Source: Orychophragmus violaceus
Taxonomy: Eukaryota > Streptophyta > Magnoliopsida > Brassicales > Brassicaceae
Reading direction: 5' to 3'
NCBI GenBank assembly: GCA_030180135.1
Contig: CM058240.1
Location: 5,001-69,000 of the forward strand
DNA: 64,000 nt
The position numbers and the translations under genes are program-made. Positions within the stretch are counted from its first letter, which is position 1. Each line of letters starts with the position of its first letter. The notes under the pieces are model-generated. The model saw only the letters and a program-made list of their open reading frames with translations, searched no databases and was not told the DNA's origin. Of this stretch, positions 21,955 through 35,360 are shown in pieces.

Positions 21955-24900
21955 ATGGAGGGCCAACGAGGCAGTAATTCTTCATTGAGCTCTGGCAATG
22001 GCAACGAAGTAGCCGCCGACGTTTCTTCTTCATGCTTTTATGTTCCCAATCCCTCTGGGACCGACTTCGATGCCGAAGCGTCTGCTCTTCCTCCTCTGTA
22101 AGTGTTTGCCCCTTCTTTCTTCTTCTCGGAATTTCCAGCATTATTTATTACTCTTGTCTCAGCTCCCCAGCTCCTCAAGTGGCGTTGTCAATTCCTGCCG
22201 AGCTTGCTGCCGCCATTCCCCTCATCGATCGCTTCCAGGTTGAAGCTTTTCTGCGGCTTATGCAGAAGCAAATCCAGTCTGCTGGCAAGCGCGGCTTCTT
22301 CTACTCCAAAAAGTCATCGGGGTCTCATGTCCGAGAGCGCTTCACTTTCGAGGACATGCTCTGCTTTCAGAAGGTTTCCCTTTCTTCTTCTCCTCACATT
22401 GACTTTGTGCTAAAATAGTCTCTTTCTCTTTCAGGATCCCATCCCCACATCCCTGCTCAAGATAAACAACGATCTCGTCACCCGTGCTACCAAGTTGTTT
22501 CATCTCATCTTAAAGTATATGGGCGTTGATTCATCTACGCCTCCCAGTTTAGATGAACGCATTGAGCTTGTTGCAAAGCTTTTCAAAAAAACTTTGAAGC
22601 GTGTTGAACTCAGGGACGAACTTTTTGCCCAAATCTCCAAACAGACTAGACATAATCCTGACAGGTACATCTCTCTACCCTCCCGTACTGACCAATTAGT
22701 TATTTACATCCATATGCATCTCCTTTACCTTTTCCCCCCCTTTTTTTTGCATAATGTCAGGCAATACTTGATAAAAGCTTGGGAACTCATGTACTTATGT
22801 GCGTCCTCAATGCCTCCTAGCAAAGATATCGGTGGATATCTGTCTGAGTATATTCACAATGTGTCACACGATGAAACTATTGAGCCGGAGGCTCAAGTTC
22901 TTTCTGTAAATACTTTGAAGGCCTTAAAGCGCTCTATCAAAGCTGGTCCTCGACATACCACCCCTGGCCGTGAAGAAATCGAAGCTCTCTTGACTGGCAG
23001 AAAGCTCACGACCATAGTCTTCTTTCTGGATGAAACTTTTGAAGAAATATCCTATGACATGGCTACAACAGTGTCTGATGCTGTTGAGGTATCTTCTTGA
23101 ATTCCTTTTTTTTTTCTATCATAATTTTGTTAACTTGCATTGCACTGCTACCTGATCATAATATTCTTGTCCAAGGCAGTAAAAGTTAGTAATGCTTTTG
23201 TTCTATGTAGCTCGCTCAAGCTTTTCGTTTTCATTTTTCCCTTTGTTTTCGGTTAAACTTCTCTCACAGCATTCACATATCCGTATCAGGAGCTAGCTGG
23301 GACAATTAAATTATCAGCCTTTTCTAGCTTCAGTTTGTTTGAATGTCGTAAAGTTGTTTCAAGTTCCAAATCATCTGATCCCGGAAATGGTATGCTTTCA
23401 TATGATTTCTTGACCATTTTTAAAAAATCTGAGTACTACTACTACATTATCGATTGTTTCATTTGCAGAGGAATATATAGGATTGGATGATAACAAGTAT
23501 ATTGGAGATCTCCTCGCAGAATTCAAAGCTACAAAAGATAGAAACAAAGGAGAGATACTACACTGCAAACTGGTATTCAAAAAAAAATTATTCCGAGAGT
23601 CTGATGAAGCTGTAACAGATCTGATGTTTATGCAGCTTTCATATGTACAAGTGAGCAATTTCTTCACAAATGACACATTTACTCACACGAAAACTTGCCT
23701 TTCCTTACTGACACTCAAACATGCAGCTGCAACATGACTATTTGCTAGGAAACTATCCTGTTGGAAGGGATGATGCTGCTCAGCTTTGTGCCTTACAAAT
23801 TCTTGTTGGGATTGGGTTTGTCAATAGTCCGGAGTCATGCATGTTAGTATTCTAAACTCCTTCGCAAAACCGCCGGTTTACTTTTCCTTGTCTAGTACCT
23901 TAGGATGCTTTTTTGTCCAAAGTGACGTTTATAATATCGCTTTCTTTCTCATTGGGACGCGGATCAGTGACTGGACATCACTTCTTGAGCGGTTTTTGCC
24001 GAGACAAATAGCAATAACCCGAGCCAAGCGTGAATGGGAATTGGATATCCTTGCTCGCTACCGTTTAATGGTAGGAATGACCGCATGCATTTTGTTTAGT
24101 TGGATCTTACCCTTATCAGTGCCTTTGCCATATACAATCCGATTGAAGTGATAGCATGCTAAAAAGTTCCTTCATATTTGTGTCCGTGTGAATGTAGGAG
24201 AACGTGACCAAAGATGATGCTAGGCAACAATTTCTACGGATATTGAAAGCATTGCCATATGGGAATTCTGTGTTTTTTAGCGTACGCAAGATTGATGATC
24301 CGATTGGTCTTTTACCTGGACGAATCATTTTGGGTATCAACAAACGTGGGGTCAGTCTCAAAATAGACGCTATACATTATGAATTTTTTTAAAAAAATGT
24401 TATTGTTATTTGGAATTCCTAATGTATTTTGTTGGATTTGAATTTGTTGTTTGCTTTCTTGTAGGTTCACTTTTTTCGACCGGTTCCTAAAGAGTATCTG
24501 CACTCAGCTGAATTACGTGACATAATGCAATTTGGCAGCAGCAACACGGCTGTCTTTTTCAAAATGAGAGTTGCTGGTGTTCTTCACATATTTCAGTTTG
24601 AGACAAAACAGGTTTAATCATCAGTGTTTGAGGATCATTATTATTGCAGTTCCTTACGAGATAAGTAAATTTGGGGAACTTGTAAATATGAACCACCGGT
24701 TTATTGTTTGTAGGGAGAAGAAATCTGTGTTGCTTTACAAACACATATAAATGATGTTATGTTGCGTCGTTATTCCAAAGCTCGATCTGCTGCCAATAGT
24801 TTCGTTAATGGAGATATATCCTGTAGTTCTAAGCCGCAAAATCTTGAAGTTTACGAAAAATGTGTGCAAGATTTGTCCAAGGCTTTTGAAGAGTCCCAGA

Positions 24901-27900
24901 AAAAGAATGACAAGGTACACTATGAGATTTCATGTTTCTTGGTCGTGTGAAATTGAATTTATAAAGGGAAAGTTAACCGGACTACTACCATGTTTTTATG
25001 TTGTTCTTTAGAGGTGATGCTGATGAACTACTACCATGTTTTTATGTTGTTGTATAGTTGATGGATGAACTGCAAGAGAAAAATCAGCAAGAAGTTTCTC
25101 TACGTGAAGAGTTAGAAGCTATACGCAATAACTTTGAGCTTGAACGGAAAAAAATGTTGGAGGTTACCTTAGACCGTGGTAAAATTAAGACGTTGTGTGA
25201 CGAGCAGGGGACAACTATTCAAGTTAGTTCTAACATAACTTTTCTCTTCGTTATGTTGCTTGGTGGAGTTGTTTATTTATTCATTCTATGTATTCTCCAG
25301 ACCTTGATGTCTGAACTGCGAGGAATGGAAGCAAGGTTAGCAAAGTCGGGTAACACAAAATCAAGTAAAGAGGCAAAATCAGAATTAACTGAAATGAATA
25401 ATCAGGTGAATATACATCATGTGTTTAACTGTGGTTCACAGTCGGTGTGCTTTAATTATCGAGTATTTTATGTTGTTCTTTGTAAGCGATTCTGTTTTTT
25501 TCTTTAACAATGAATTTTCTGTCACAGATATTTTACAAGATCCAAACTGAGTTAGAAGTTCGAAATAAGGAATTGCACATTGCAGTTGAGAATTCAAAGA
25601 GGTTGTTGAGTGAGAACAAGATATTGGAGAAAAGTGTTTTCAATATTGAAAATAAGAAAACAGAGGAGGTGAATTTCATGTATTAAATTTACGATCGATT
25701 TCAAATTGATAAGTAAGAAATACTTGCGTATTGTTGACTCTTCAACATCTCAGGCTGAAATTCACCAAAAGAGATATGAACAAGAAAGAAAGGTGTTAAA
25801 GCTTCGAGTTTCTGAACTTGAAAATAAGCTTGAAGTCCTTACTCAAGACTTGGATAATGCTGAATCTACGATTGAAAGGAAGACTTCTGATATGTTGTTA
25901 TTGCAGAATAATTTGAAAGAACTTGAGGAGTTAAGAGAAATGAAAGAGGTATTTGTTCTCTTTAAGTATCAATTTAATATTGTTTTTGTTTGAAGGAGGG
26001 AAATGTATTTTCATGATTTAGATAAAAACTAAAATAGAGTTGAGATGTTCCATTCCAATTTCATGTTTGTAGGACATTGACAGAAAGAATGAGCAAACAG
26101 CTGCCATTTTGAAGATGCAGGGATCCCAACTTGCTGAGCTAGAAATACTTTATAAGGAAGAACAAGTTCTAAGGAAAAGATATTATAATACCATAGAAGG
26201 TAATAGTTACAATAAGGTTAATTGCTGGATTTTTGGAATTTGTTTATATTTTGTTTGTTTGTATTTGATTGTAGATATGAAAGGAAAAATTAGAGTATAT
26301 TGTCGAATAAGACCTCTAAATGAAAAAGAAAGTTCAGAGAGGGAAAAGCAGATGCTAACAAGTGTGGATGAGTTTACAATCGAACATCCATGGAAAGACG
26401 ACAAAAGAAAGCAACACATATATGATCGTGTATTTGACATGCGTGCTAGCCAAGATGATGTCTTTGAAGACACAAAGGTATTATTGTGATATGTAGCACT
26501 GTTCAATTGCCTTTCATCCTTTGATATTTTGTTGATGGAACTAATATTTTTTTTTAACAGTATTTGGTACAGTCGGCTGTAGATGGGTATAACGTTTGCA
26601 TTTTCGCATATGGTCAAACTGGTTCTGGAAAAACTTTCACAATATATGGGCATGAAAACAATCCTGGACTCACACCTCGAGCTACGAAAGAACTATTCAA
26701 AATATTAAAGCGTGATAGCAACAGATTTTCATTTTCTCTAAAGGTAATTAGTTGTTCTAATACATATGTTGTGATAAAAGATTCTAACATCAAATGACGG
26801 CAAGGGATTATGCAGGCATATATGGTGGAACTTTATCAAGACACACTTGTAGACCTTCTGTTACCAAAAAGTGCAAGACGCTTGAAACTAGAGATTAAAA
26901 AAGATTCTAAGGTAATGTATGTGATATAGATATATATTTAATTGGTTTGTAGAGACATAAGTTTGATCTCATGCCTAAAATATTTCCTCAGGGTATGGTC
27001 TTTGTCGAGAATGTGACAACTATTCCTATATCAACTCTGGAGGAATTGCGAATGATTCTTGAAAGGGGATCTGAACGACGACATGTTTCTGGAACAAATA
27101 TGAATGAAGAAAGCTCAAGATCTCACTTAATACTTTCGGTTGTTATCGAAAGTATCGATCTTCAAACCCAGTCCGCTGCGAGGGGCAAGGTGCAAATTTC
27201 ACGATTAATGACACAGTTTTTTTTCTTCCAGAATTTTGATTACACTGTCAAGGAAATAGAAGTTTCTTTAAATTTTCATGCTTGGTCCACCGTATCTGAG
27301 AGAAAATACAGTTTATTAATCTTGTACTAGAGAAAAATAGTTCAGTGTCATCTGGTACACGGTGTTAAGCCTTAGTGCTGTAACACAATAAGGATGAAGC
27401 ATATTCATATTATAAGACAATGATCGTACATTATGGCTCACTTTATCCTTTTCTTGGATTATGAGAATGATTATTTTCCATGTTGGCATCTTCAATAACA
27501 TTCTGATCCTCTATTTTGTTAATTTGCAGCTGAGTTTTGTGGATCTTGCTGGTTCTGAGAGAGTTAAAAAGTCGGGCTCTGCTGGTTGCCAACTCAAAGA
27601 AGCTCAAAGTATCAATAAATCACTTTCTGCATTAGGTGATGTTATTGGTGCTCTATCTTCTGGCAACCAGCATATTCCTTATAGGAATCACAAGTTAACA
27701 ATGTTGATGAGCGATTCATTGGGCGGCAATGCCAAGACATTAATGTTTGTTAATGTGTCTCCAGCCGAATCAAATTTGGACGAGACATACAATTCTCTTC
27801 TGTAAGTAATATATACATTGTATAGTTTGCATATATAACGTACTTACAATTGTCAATTAGACCGACTGTTAACATATATATGTGACACGGTACTTGTATT

Positions 27901-28086
27901 GTCAGATATGCATCGAGAGTGAGAACGATCGTGAATGACCCGAGCAAACATATTTCATCCAAAGAGATGGTGCGATTGAAAAAGTTAGTAGCATACTGGA
28001 AAGATCAAGCCGGTAAAAAAGTTGAGGAAGAAGACTTGGTGGATATCGAGGAAGTTCGAACACTAAGAGATGAGGGAGATAGTTGA
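21955..28086 (+). CDS. KCBP: Kinesin-like calmodulin-binding protein (ZWICHEL)
   Basis: Twenty-two exons join in frame over 6.1 kb. The start MEGQRGSNSSLSSGNGNEV at 21955 matches the family, and the end is DIEEVRTLRDEGDS at 28086. Domain order: MyTH4 (about 22430-23030, ELFAQISKQTRHNPDRQYLIKAW across an intron), FERM-like region (about 23210-24740), long coiled coil (24840-26200), then a C-terminal kinesin motor (26280-27950) with GQTGSGKT, NEESSRSH and DLAGSER. A calmodulin-binding helix follows (MVRLKKLVAYWKDQAGKK). This minus-end-directed motor acts in trichome branching and microtubule organisation and is inhibited by calcium-calmodulin and KIC. MyTH4-FERM with a C-terminal motor is diagnostic of plant KCBP (At5g65930). 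No frame break was found. Confidence 0.96.
24981..25057 (+). repeat. Duplicated 3' splice-site region in a KCBP intron
   Basis: A 31-bp block starting actactaccatgtttttatg and ending in a TAG acceptor occurs at 24981-25011 and again at 25027-25057, with two differences near the 3' end. The downstream TAG joins the conserved exon (LMDELQEKNQQ). The upstream one would add 46 nt and shift the frame. Confidence 0.8.
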
Positions 28087-28611
28087 AGAAAGCTGACATG
28101 AAATTTGTGTAGGTGAAATTGAGACGATAGTATCACAGCTTTTCATCATTCTTTTTTTTTTTGTAGAAAGTTCCTACGCTAACGTAGTCTCTCTGTTGAA
28201 AATGTAATGCTATTTGTCTCAAACCTTTGTCTTTTTTGACGAGATCTTCACTACAACAAAACAAATTGTCGATAATATCATGAAAGAGAGCATAATCGTG
28301 TGGACTGAAAAGGAGGAGAAAGTCGAGAGTTTCAAAAGTCAAAGTCTTAACCAATCTCTCTCTTGTTTTGGTCAAACAAGATTTTGTTTTTGTTCTAAGA
28401 CACCATATTTGATTTGATTAACGCAACGCAACGCGTGATTGATTAATGATAAAGAAATTGTGGTCAGCGGAGGGAAGAAGGTTCCTTGTCCTCTCTAGAT
28501 AATAATAAATAATTACAAAGAAAAACCTGATTTGTTTCAGACAAATCATCATCCTAAACAAAGTTCATTACAAATCCTCTCCTTGGCTCAGAGCAGAGCT
28601 TAAAGAGATAT
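28087..28611. other. Intergenic region between KCBP and the RING-H2 gene
   Basis: KCBP 3' flank and presumed promoter of the RING-H2 gene. No coding sequence or transposon ends seen. Relative to A. thaliana gene order as I recall it, this interval would hold an inversion breakpoint. Confidence 0.45.
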
Positions 28612-29724
28612 ATGTTTATGGATTCTTATCATCTCTCTCCCGTCTCCCTCCTCCTCCGTCGGATAAAAGATTCCTTCCATTCCGCCATTTCTGCCCTCTT
28701 CTCCGCTCTCTTCACCTTCTTCTTCGCTCTAGGTTCGATTTCACACCATCTCCATCATTGCATTATTTAATTTCTAGTTTTTATCCCATCCTACTGGGAG
28801 GGTAAAGGGATTCTCTATTATAGTCACATTTTTACGTTCATTCTAGTCTCTCCTGTCATCGGTTGGAAAAAAAAAAGATACGAAAGAAGAAAGAAATCGA
28901 GGAATTGTATTATTCTTTCTTCCCTTGCAAGAAAAGCAATGATAGACATAGGTATGTAATGTTTTGCTTTGCTTTCAGTTGGGACTTTGCTAGGAGCCTT
29001 GACAGGGGCTTTCATCGGCCAAGAAACAGAGAGCGGTTTCATCAGAGGAGCCGCCGTTGGTGCTATTTCAGGTGCTATCTTCTCCATCCAAGTCCTTGAA
29101 TCTTCCCTCCTCCTCTGGCAATCCGATGACTCTGGAATTGCTTGCCTTCTCTACTTGGTAAGACACACACATCTTTCTTCTCCATCAATAAATATATTCT
29201 GAATTTCTCCACTGCTTTGCTTTAGATTGATGTCATTGCTAGCCTTTTGAGCGGGAGGCTTGTTCGTGAGCGTATTGGTCCTGCAATGCTAAGTGCGGTC
29301 CAGAGCCAGGTAATGATGCAATGCATTCACTCTGAATAATACTCCTATTTCTCATCATCCCAATCAACAGATGGGAGCTGTGGAGTCCCAGTTCCAAGAT
29401 CAAACTGGCATCTTCGACACCGCCATTTCAAAGGGTCTCACAGGGGATTCTCTGGACATGATCCCAAAGGTCCGAATCACCGACACCTCAGGGGAGGTGG
29501 TCTCTTGCTCTGTCTGCCTCCAGGTTCCTCTCACTTGCCAACTAGGAAATGATTTATAGCGTAGATGAAACAGGATTACATATGTTGCAAGCTTCTTACA
29601 GGACTTTCAGGTGGGAGAGACAGTTAGAAGTTTGCCGCAGTGCCATCATATGTTCCACCTACCATGCATCGACAAGTGGCTTTGCAGGCATGCTTCTTGT
29701 CCCTTGTGCAGAAGACATCTTTGA
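28612..29724 (+). CDS. Membrane RING-H2 E3 ubiquitin ligase (NIP1-like)
   Basis: Five exons join in frame: 28612-28732, 28979-29157, 29226-29309, 29371-29523 and 29602-29724. The N-terminus has hydrophobic segments (ISALFSALFTFFFALVGTLLGALTGAFIG and SGFIRGAAVGAISGAIFSI), consistent with plastid or membrane association as in NEP1-interacting proteins. The C-terminus is a complete C3H2C3 RING: CSVCLQ, then CHHMFHLPCIDKW, then CPLC, stopping three residues later (RRHL). It would transfer ubiquitin from an E2 to unknown targets. I match it to At5g66070, a relative of NIP1. A second in-frame ATG at 28618 (MDSYHLSP) is an alternative start. A LARD retroelement inserted 127 bp after the stop, probably in or just past the 3' untranslated region. 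Confidence 0.9.
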
Positions 29725-29850
29725 ATTCAAAACCTCTCTTTATCTTTATCTTTTTTTCTTTCTAATCTTCTTTGTAAATGAGGTATATAGAGGAGGCCCA
29801 TACACACAATACTAGTGTTCCTTGTTATTTAGGTTACACTTTACAGATTT

Positions 29851-30465
29851 TGTGAAGATGAGAACTTGTTGTCAAGCAAATGCAGTGCGAAAGTAACACA
29901 ACCAGTGAGTCTGTGTAAGACAAGTTCAGGTTGGGTCAAGTTGCTTTTGGGAACACAAGAGGAGCCTCTCCAATTTGTCTTCTTGTGTGTTAGGTTAGTG
30001 GTGTCTCCACTATAAAAGGAAGCCCTAGGCGTGAGAGAAGAAGAAGAGCCACACATAGAGCCGCAATGTAGCTAGATGGGTGAGAGAAGCCATTGTTGAA
30101 GGCATAAACCTTTAGCAATTTCTCATGTATACATAGAGGGTTACACAGAGAGTGTTCATTAGTGAGTTGATGAGGGAAACACTTGTATCTGTGTATCTAT
30201 GTATGTTCTTCTAGTGGATTCCGAGCAGAGAGTCTCGGGGAGATGTAGCGACCCTCGTTAATGGGCGTGAACTCCTTAAATCTTGTGTGTGCTCCCTCCT
30301 TCTTTCGTTCTTCATTTATATTTCTCTGCAACTTTCGGGTGTTACACAGATTGACGCACTGTGTTACTCTGTTTCTGGTTTGACATCAAACTACTTCTAT
30401 CTTGGGTGTGGAGAGTCATGCTCTTGGTTAAAGGTGACGCCTTTAGAGCCTCTGATTCCTCTACA
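29851..30465 (+). repeat. LARD 5' LTR
   Basis: Begins TGTGAAGATG, ends CCTCTACA. A TATA box (tataaaag) lies at 30011, placing transcription start about 190 bp into the LTR. Confidence 0.93.
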
Positions 30466-30467
30466 AG

Positions 30468-30479
30468 TGGTATCAGAGC
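30468..30479 (+). other. LARD primer-binding site
   Basis: TGGTATCAGAGC, complementary to the 3' end of plant initiator methionine tRNA, common to many plant LTR retrotransposons. Confidence 0.85.
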
Positions 30480-33400
30480 GTTGGTTCTTTGGTCAGTGGT
30501 TCTTTCAAGTCAAGAACCATGTTTGTCAAGAAGGGAAGTGGAAGGTTTGAAGGTCATGGGCTGTGTTATTGCAGTGAAAGCTGATGGCTTATGAGGAGTT
30601 TCTAGGCCTGGGTGAAGCTTTGTGGATGGTTGAGATTTCAGTAGAGAAAGTCTCAGATCCAAGAGAAACAGAGAGGAAAGTGAGAAAGAAGAATTAGATC
30701 TAAAGGAAACTAGATCTAGAGAAAGAAGGAGAGTGAAGAGAAGTGAAAAGGTTGGATCTTTGGTGCATCCAAGTTCTTCTCTTTGGCGAGCTGGTTGTGG
30801 AGAGACAAGTTTATGTCTCAGGAGAAGCAACAAGGCAGTAGCTCGTGGTCAATGGTGCATAAGAGAGGAAGAAGCCATAAGACTCTTTCTTGGTTAAGCA
30901 TCATGGTGATTCTCGGTTTAGAGAATGGTTATGGAGACAAGAGTGTCTCTTGCTGAAAGACAGGGTTTTGTCTTGGTAATCAGCACATATCTGAGGAGAA
31001 GGAGTTATAAGACTCATTCTGGTGTCTCAGGAAGCATCTCAATCACAGCATCTCAAAGGTTAAGAAGAGCCAAGAAGTTTCAGGTGTTCTGTTGCACGTG
31101 CTGGGTGTCTGTGCAACTACAGGGTTTATGGGAAAGTTGCAGGTTTCGTGACACAGCAGGGTTTTCTGTGCAGCAACAGGGAAGCTTTGGTAAGATGTTA
31201 TTTCAGCTTGGTACAAGATCATGTTAGATCTTAGGTGGAGTAACAGAAGGTTCTTGGGAAGCTTAAGCAGTTGAGAATGTGGTTAGCTCATGTTATGGTT
31301 TGTAACTGAGTGTGATAGGGAGATGTGATCAAGGTGTACCTTCAGGAATGATTCATGGTAGAAGAGTGGATCAAGTGAGGTGATTTCATGGGTCATGAGA
31401 TCAGGTTGCCTCTGAGGTACATGGATGTACAACATTGTGAGAAGGTAGATCACTCACGGGTTGATGTTGTACAAGCACAAGAAGAAATCAGAGATAGAAG
31501 CAGGAGGCATATGATTGAAGATGGATGTTCTTGATCAATGCTGAAGAAGCCGGTTGAAGGTTGGTGTAAGCTGAAGGTCTTTCACAAGAATCAGCTAGGT
31601 GTGATTCTGTAACACACGAGTTCAGGTTGTGTGACTCAAGGGTGTTGTCAGAATCAGAACATCAACTTCAAGACTCAAGTTCAGGGAGGCTTCAAAGTCT
31701 GGTTCCGCTGCAGTCACAAGGGGTTTGTGATGCTCTGAAGGGAAGTCTCAAGATTGCTCAAGTTCTGCATTGGTTTGGAATTGGAAGCTGGTTGGAATAC
31801 CAAGGTTCTGCGCAGGTTTTGCAAAGAGGTTGTCCGGGATTCTGTGTTGGGTTTTCTCAGGTTACACAGAGGTTCAAACAGTGTTAAGACAGCTGCAGGT
31901 GGTGTTCATGCTTCGATGTTTTCCAGCCCGGTATCTCACAGAAATTCAGGGAAATAGGGGACGCCTTAAAGCCTTGGATTTGGTGGGTGGTTTATGACTG
32001 TTAGAGTATCAGTAAGGGTATTCTGGGTTCAGTCTAAAGGGTGGTTGCAGGACGGTTATGGAGCAGGTCAGAGTTTCTGTCTGGTCAAGGACAGAAACAG
32101 GTCTGATGGTTTGAGTGACTTCGGGGAGTCTTGGAAGGGGTTTCGGCTGCAGGTTCTATCTCAGGGTTTGTTCATGTGGGTAGCTGGTAGTTCTTGGTAA
32201 CATGAGAGTCAGGAGGTGGATTTTCATTAGAGAACATTGAGCTACAAGGTTGTTTCAGATGGATGCAATGAAGGTGTTTTGTTGCAGTCTGAAATGTTCT
32301 TCTGTGTAAGCAGAAGGGAAACACTCAACTTCATTGCTAGTTTCAAAGGGAATGCAGTGAAGGTTGTGCTCTTGTGAGCTAGAGTGTTTGGGTCTTGTTA
32401 AGAAGTATAAGCTCTTAACAAGATGGCAGTAGCAAGATTCAGGTTTCGCACAGGTGTGTGTTGTGTGCAACACAGGGAGATTGTGCAGGTTTTGAATCTT
32501 AAAGAACCAAGAGTTCTTGTATCAGGTGGAGCAAGGTTTTCTCAGAGGACGTCTTGTATTGGTTCAGATCTTCACACAAGGAAGCATCTGATGGTCTAGT
32601 AGCTGAAGGCATTGGAGACATCATTGGAGGGTTATTCCACGATGTCATTATGCAAAGATATACTACAATATGGTATCGATAGTCTTCCTAGCAAGAGGAG
32701 TTAGGCGGCGTGTCCTGTTGTTCAACAGCGGTACCGGAAAAGGATTGGATGTATGTTGGCTACAAGAGAGTACAAGTTTTCTGGTTTATGGGATGAAGTC
32801 ATGGTTTGGTGGTGTATCAGCCTAAGTTGTGCATTATCAAAACATGGAGAATGCTCTAAGGAAGGAGACGGTGCTACTGGAAAGAAGAAGTGTTCTTGAT
32901 GATTTTCTGGAATTGCAAATGGATCAGTTGAGGTGGTTGCACAGAGAAAGGGGATGTGTTACAGGTTCTGGCACACTTTCTTAAGCAGGACGCCATGGTT
33001 ACTCAGTCTGATCTATAAGAACGTGGGAGTGAATCAGGATACAGTGGAGATAGTTTTGACTCTGAAAGGTGAAGCTGAGGTTACAGAGGCACGGTAGATC
33101 CGAGTGGTAATGGTTCTAGGTGGAGTATTATTGGTACTTCAATCCGGGTGGAGCTATTCTTGGAGGTTGTCTCAGGTGGTTAGCTGAAAAGGGAAGAGTT
33201 AAAGGGAAGCATATCTCAGGGTTGTATCAGATTCATGGATGTTCGGTATGCAAAGGAGATGGATAGTCAAGAACATGTGGTATCAACAGGTGTTCAGTTG
33301 AACAGGGAATAATCTGTGTAACAGACAGTTTACAGATTTGTTTGAAGCTGATTGTTGATATGGTTTCTCAGAAACGGGTTGCAGGTTTCTAGAGAATGGT

Positions 33401-34745
33401 TGCGGATTTTCTGAGGTTTTCAGAGAAGGCACAGGTTGGCTGAGATGGGGTCATTGGAGTGGTTCAGTAGGTTTTACTGAAGGGAGGCAAGTGCTGAAGA
33501 TGCATGGGTTTGTCTCAAGGTTGTTCACTTCAAGGATGTGACAGTGTTGTGTATCAAGTCTGATAAACAACACATCTCAAGCAGGTGTTAGCAACGGAAG
33601 AGGAGTCCTAGAAAGGATGCAAATGCAGAGAAGCAAGCTGCATTTGGGAGATTAACTCAGGATTATGAGTTGTCTTGGCTGCACAAGTGAGGAGCTTATG
33701 TAAGTAACTTCTCAGGGAACGACTATTGCAGGTCATTCAGGTGAAGTATCTTCAGGTATCAGGTGATGATAAGAAGATCAAGGCTTTGGTTTAAGTCTGG
33801 GTATTGAATGAAGCAAGGTTCAAGTCGTTTGGTGGAGCTTGCACAGAAGCAAGTGTTGTGCAGGGCGCTGTTACAGCAGGAATCACATCACAGGTTCAAG
33901 TGTTGATGTGTAAGCTGTTCAGGGACGTGTCTCAGGGACATCAGAAGGTTTTTTCTGATAGAAGACGTGTCAAAGGTTGCTGGTAGTTGGTTCAAGCTGC
34001 TGGTGTATTCTGTTTGAGCAAGATGGTTGAACAAGGGTTATGTTCTGGGTTGTCTTGTGTTAGACAGGATGTTGGAGGTGAATCTCAGATGGTATAAGCT
34101 GTTGTGAGGTTGATCCAAGGTTGAATCAAAGGAGCTTCGGGTCAGAGGCTGATATGATTCTGGTTTTCTGCATAAGATTTCAAGGAATTTGATTCAAGAC
34201 TCAGTGCACATGAGGAGAATCAAATGGTCGACAAGGGAAATCTGGATTTGCAGAGGTGTCTCAGTCACTGCAACAGGTCTGTGGAATGGGCAGAAGCCAC
34301 AGAGGATACTGTGTGATTGGAGAAGTCATAAGCGGTGAAGCTTATGGGAATTTCTGTTGTGTTAACAAGATGGAGGTGTTTCAACTTGTTAATGGAGATT
34401 GATGAGCGATTACATCAGGTATTCAAGTGTTGAATGCATCAGGGAGTGTCACAGGAGAGTTGAGCTAGATACAAGTTTGTATTGAAGCTGGTTTTACAAC
34501 TCAGTGATATGAAGATGCGCTGATGGCTCAGGTTCAGTTAGTGTGTAAGCACAGCTGAGGTGCATTGCACAGTAAGTGAAATGCAGGATGATGCAGCAGA
34601 TTCAAGGTGCTTAATCTGCAGGGTATCAAGGCTGAGTAAGGATACTCAGGAACCGAGACTGGAATCCGGGAAACTAGAAGAAGGAACTATCTCTCAAGGG
34701 TGTGCAAGTTTCTTGGGATGATCAACATGTTCTCAGGTGGAGATT

Positions 34746-35360
34746 TGTGAAGATGAGAACTTGTTGTCAAGCAAATGCAGTGCGAAAGTAACACAACCAG
34801 TGAGTCTGTGTAAGACAAGTTCAGGTTGGGTCAAGTTGCTTTTGGGACCACAAGAGGAGCCTCTCCAATTTGTCTTCTTGTGTGTTAGGTTAGTGGTGTC
34901 TCCACTATAAAAGGAAGCCCTAGGCGTGAGAGAAGAAGAAGAGCCACACATAGAGCCGCAATGTAGCTAGATGGGTGAGAGAAGCCATTGTTGAAGGCAT
35001 AAACCTTTAGCAATTTCTCATGTATACATAGAGGGTTACACAGAGAGTGTTCATTAGTGAGTTGATGAGGGAAACACTTGTATCTGTGTATCTATGTATG
35101 TTCTTCTAGTGGATTCCGAGCAGAGAGTCTCGGGGAGATGTAGCGACCCTCGTTAATGGGCGTGAACTCCTTAAATCTTGTGTGTGCTCCCTCCTTCTTT
35201 CGTTCTTCATTTATATTTCTCTGCAACTTTCGGGTGTTACACAGATTGACGCACTGTGTTACTCTGTTTCTGGTTTGACATCAAACTACTTCTATCTTGG
35301 GTGTGGAGAGTCATGCTCTTGGTTAAAGGTGACGCCTTTAGAGCCTCTGATTCCTCTACA
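34746..35360 (+). repeat. LARD 3' LTR
   Basis: Same length as the 5' LTR. The single difference I see is gggacc (34853 area) against gggaac in the 5' copy. Confidence 0.93.

Larger units (their letters stand above)
29851..35360 (+). mobile_element. Non-coding LTR retrotransposon (LARD-type)
   Basis: A 5,510-bp element with two 615-bp LTRs (29851-30465 and 34746-35360), which differ at one base by my reading. The 5-bp duplication GATTT flanks it at 29846-29850 and 35361-35365. A primer-binding site TGGTATCAGAGC (initiator Met tRNA type) starts 3 bp after the 5' LTR, and a purine-rich tract precedes the 3' LTR. The 4.28-kb interior has no frame over about 107 codons and no gag or pol motif. 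It is a complete but non-autonomous element that must borrow proteins. The near-identical LTRs indicate recent insertion. Confidence 0.93.
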
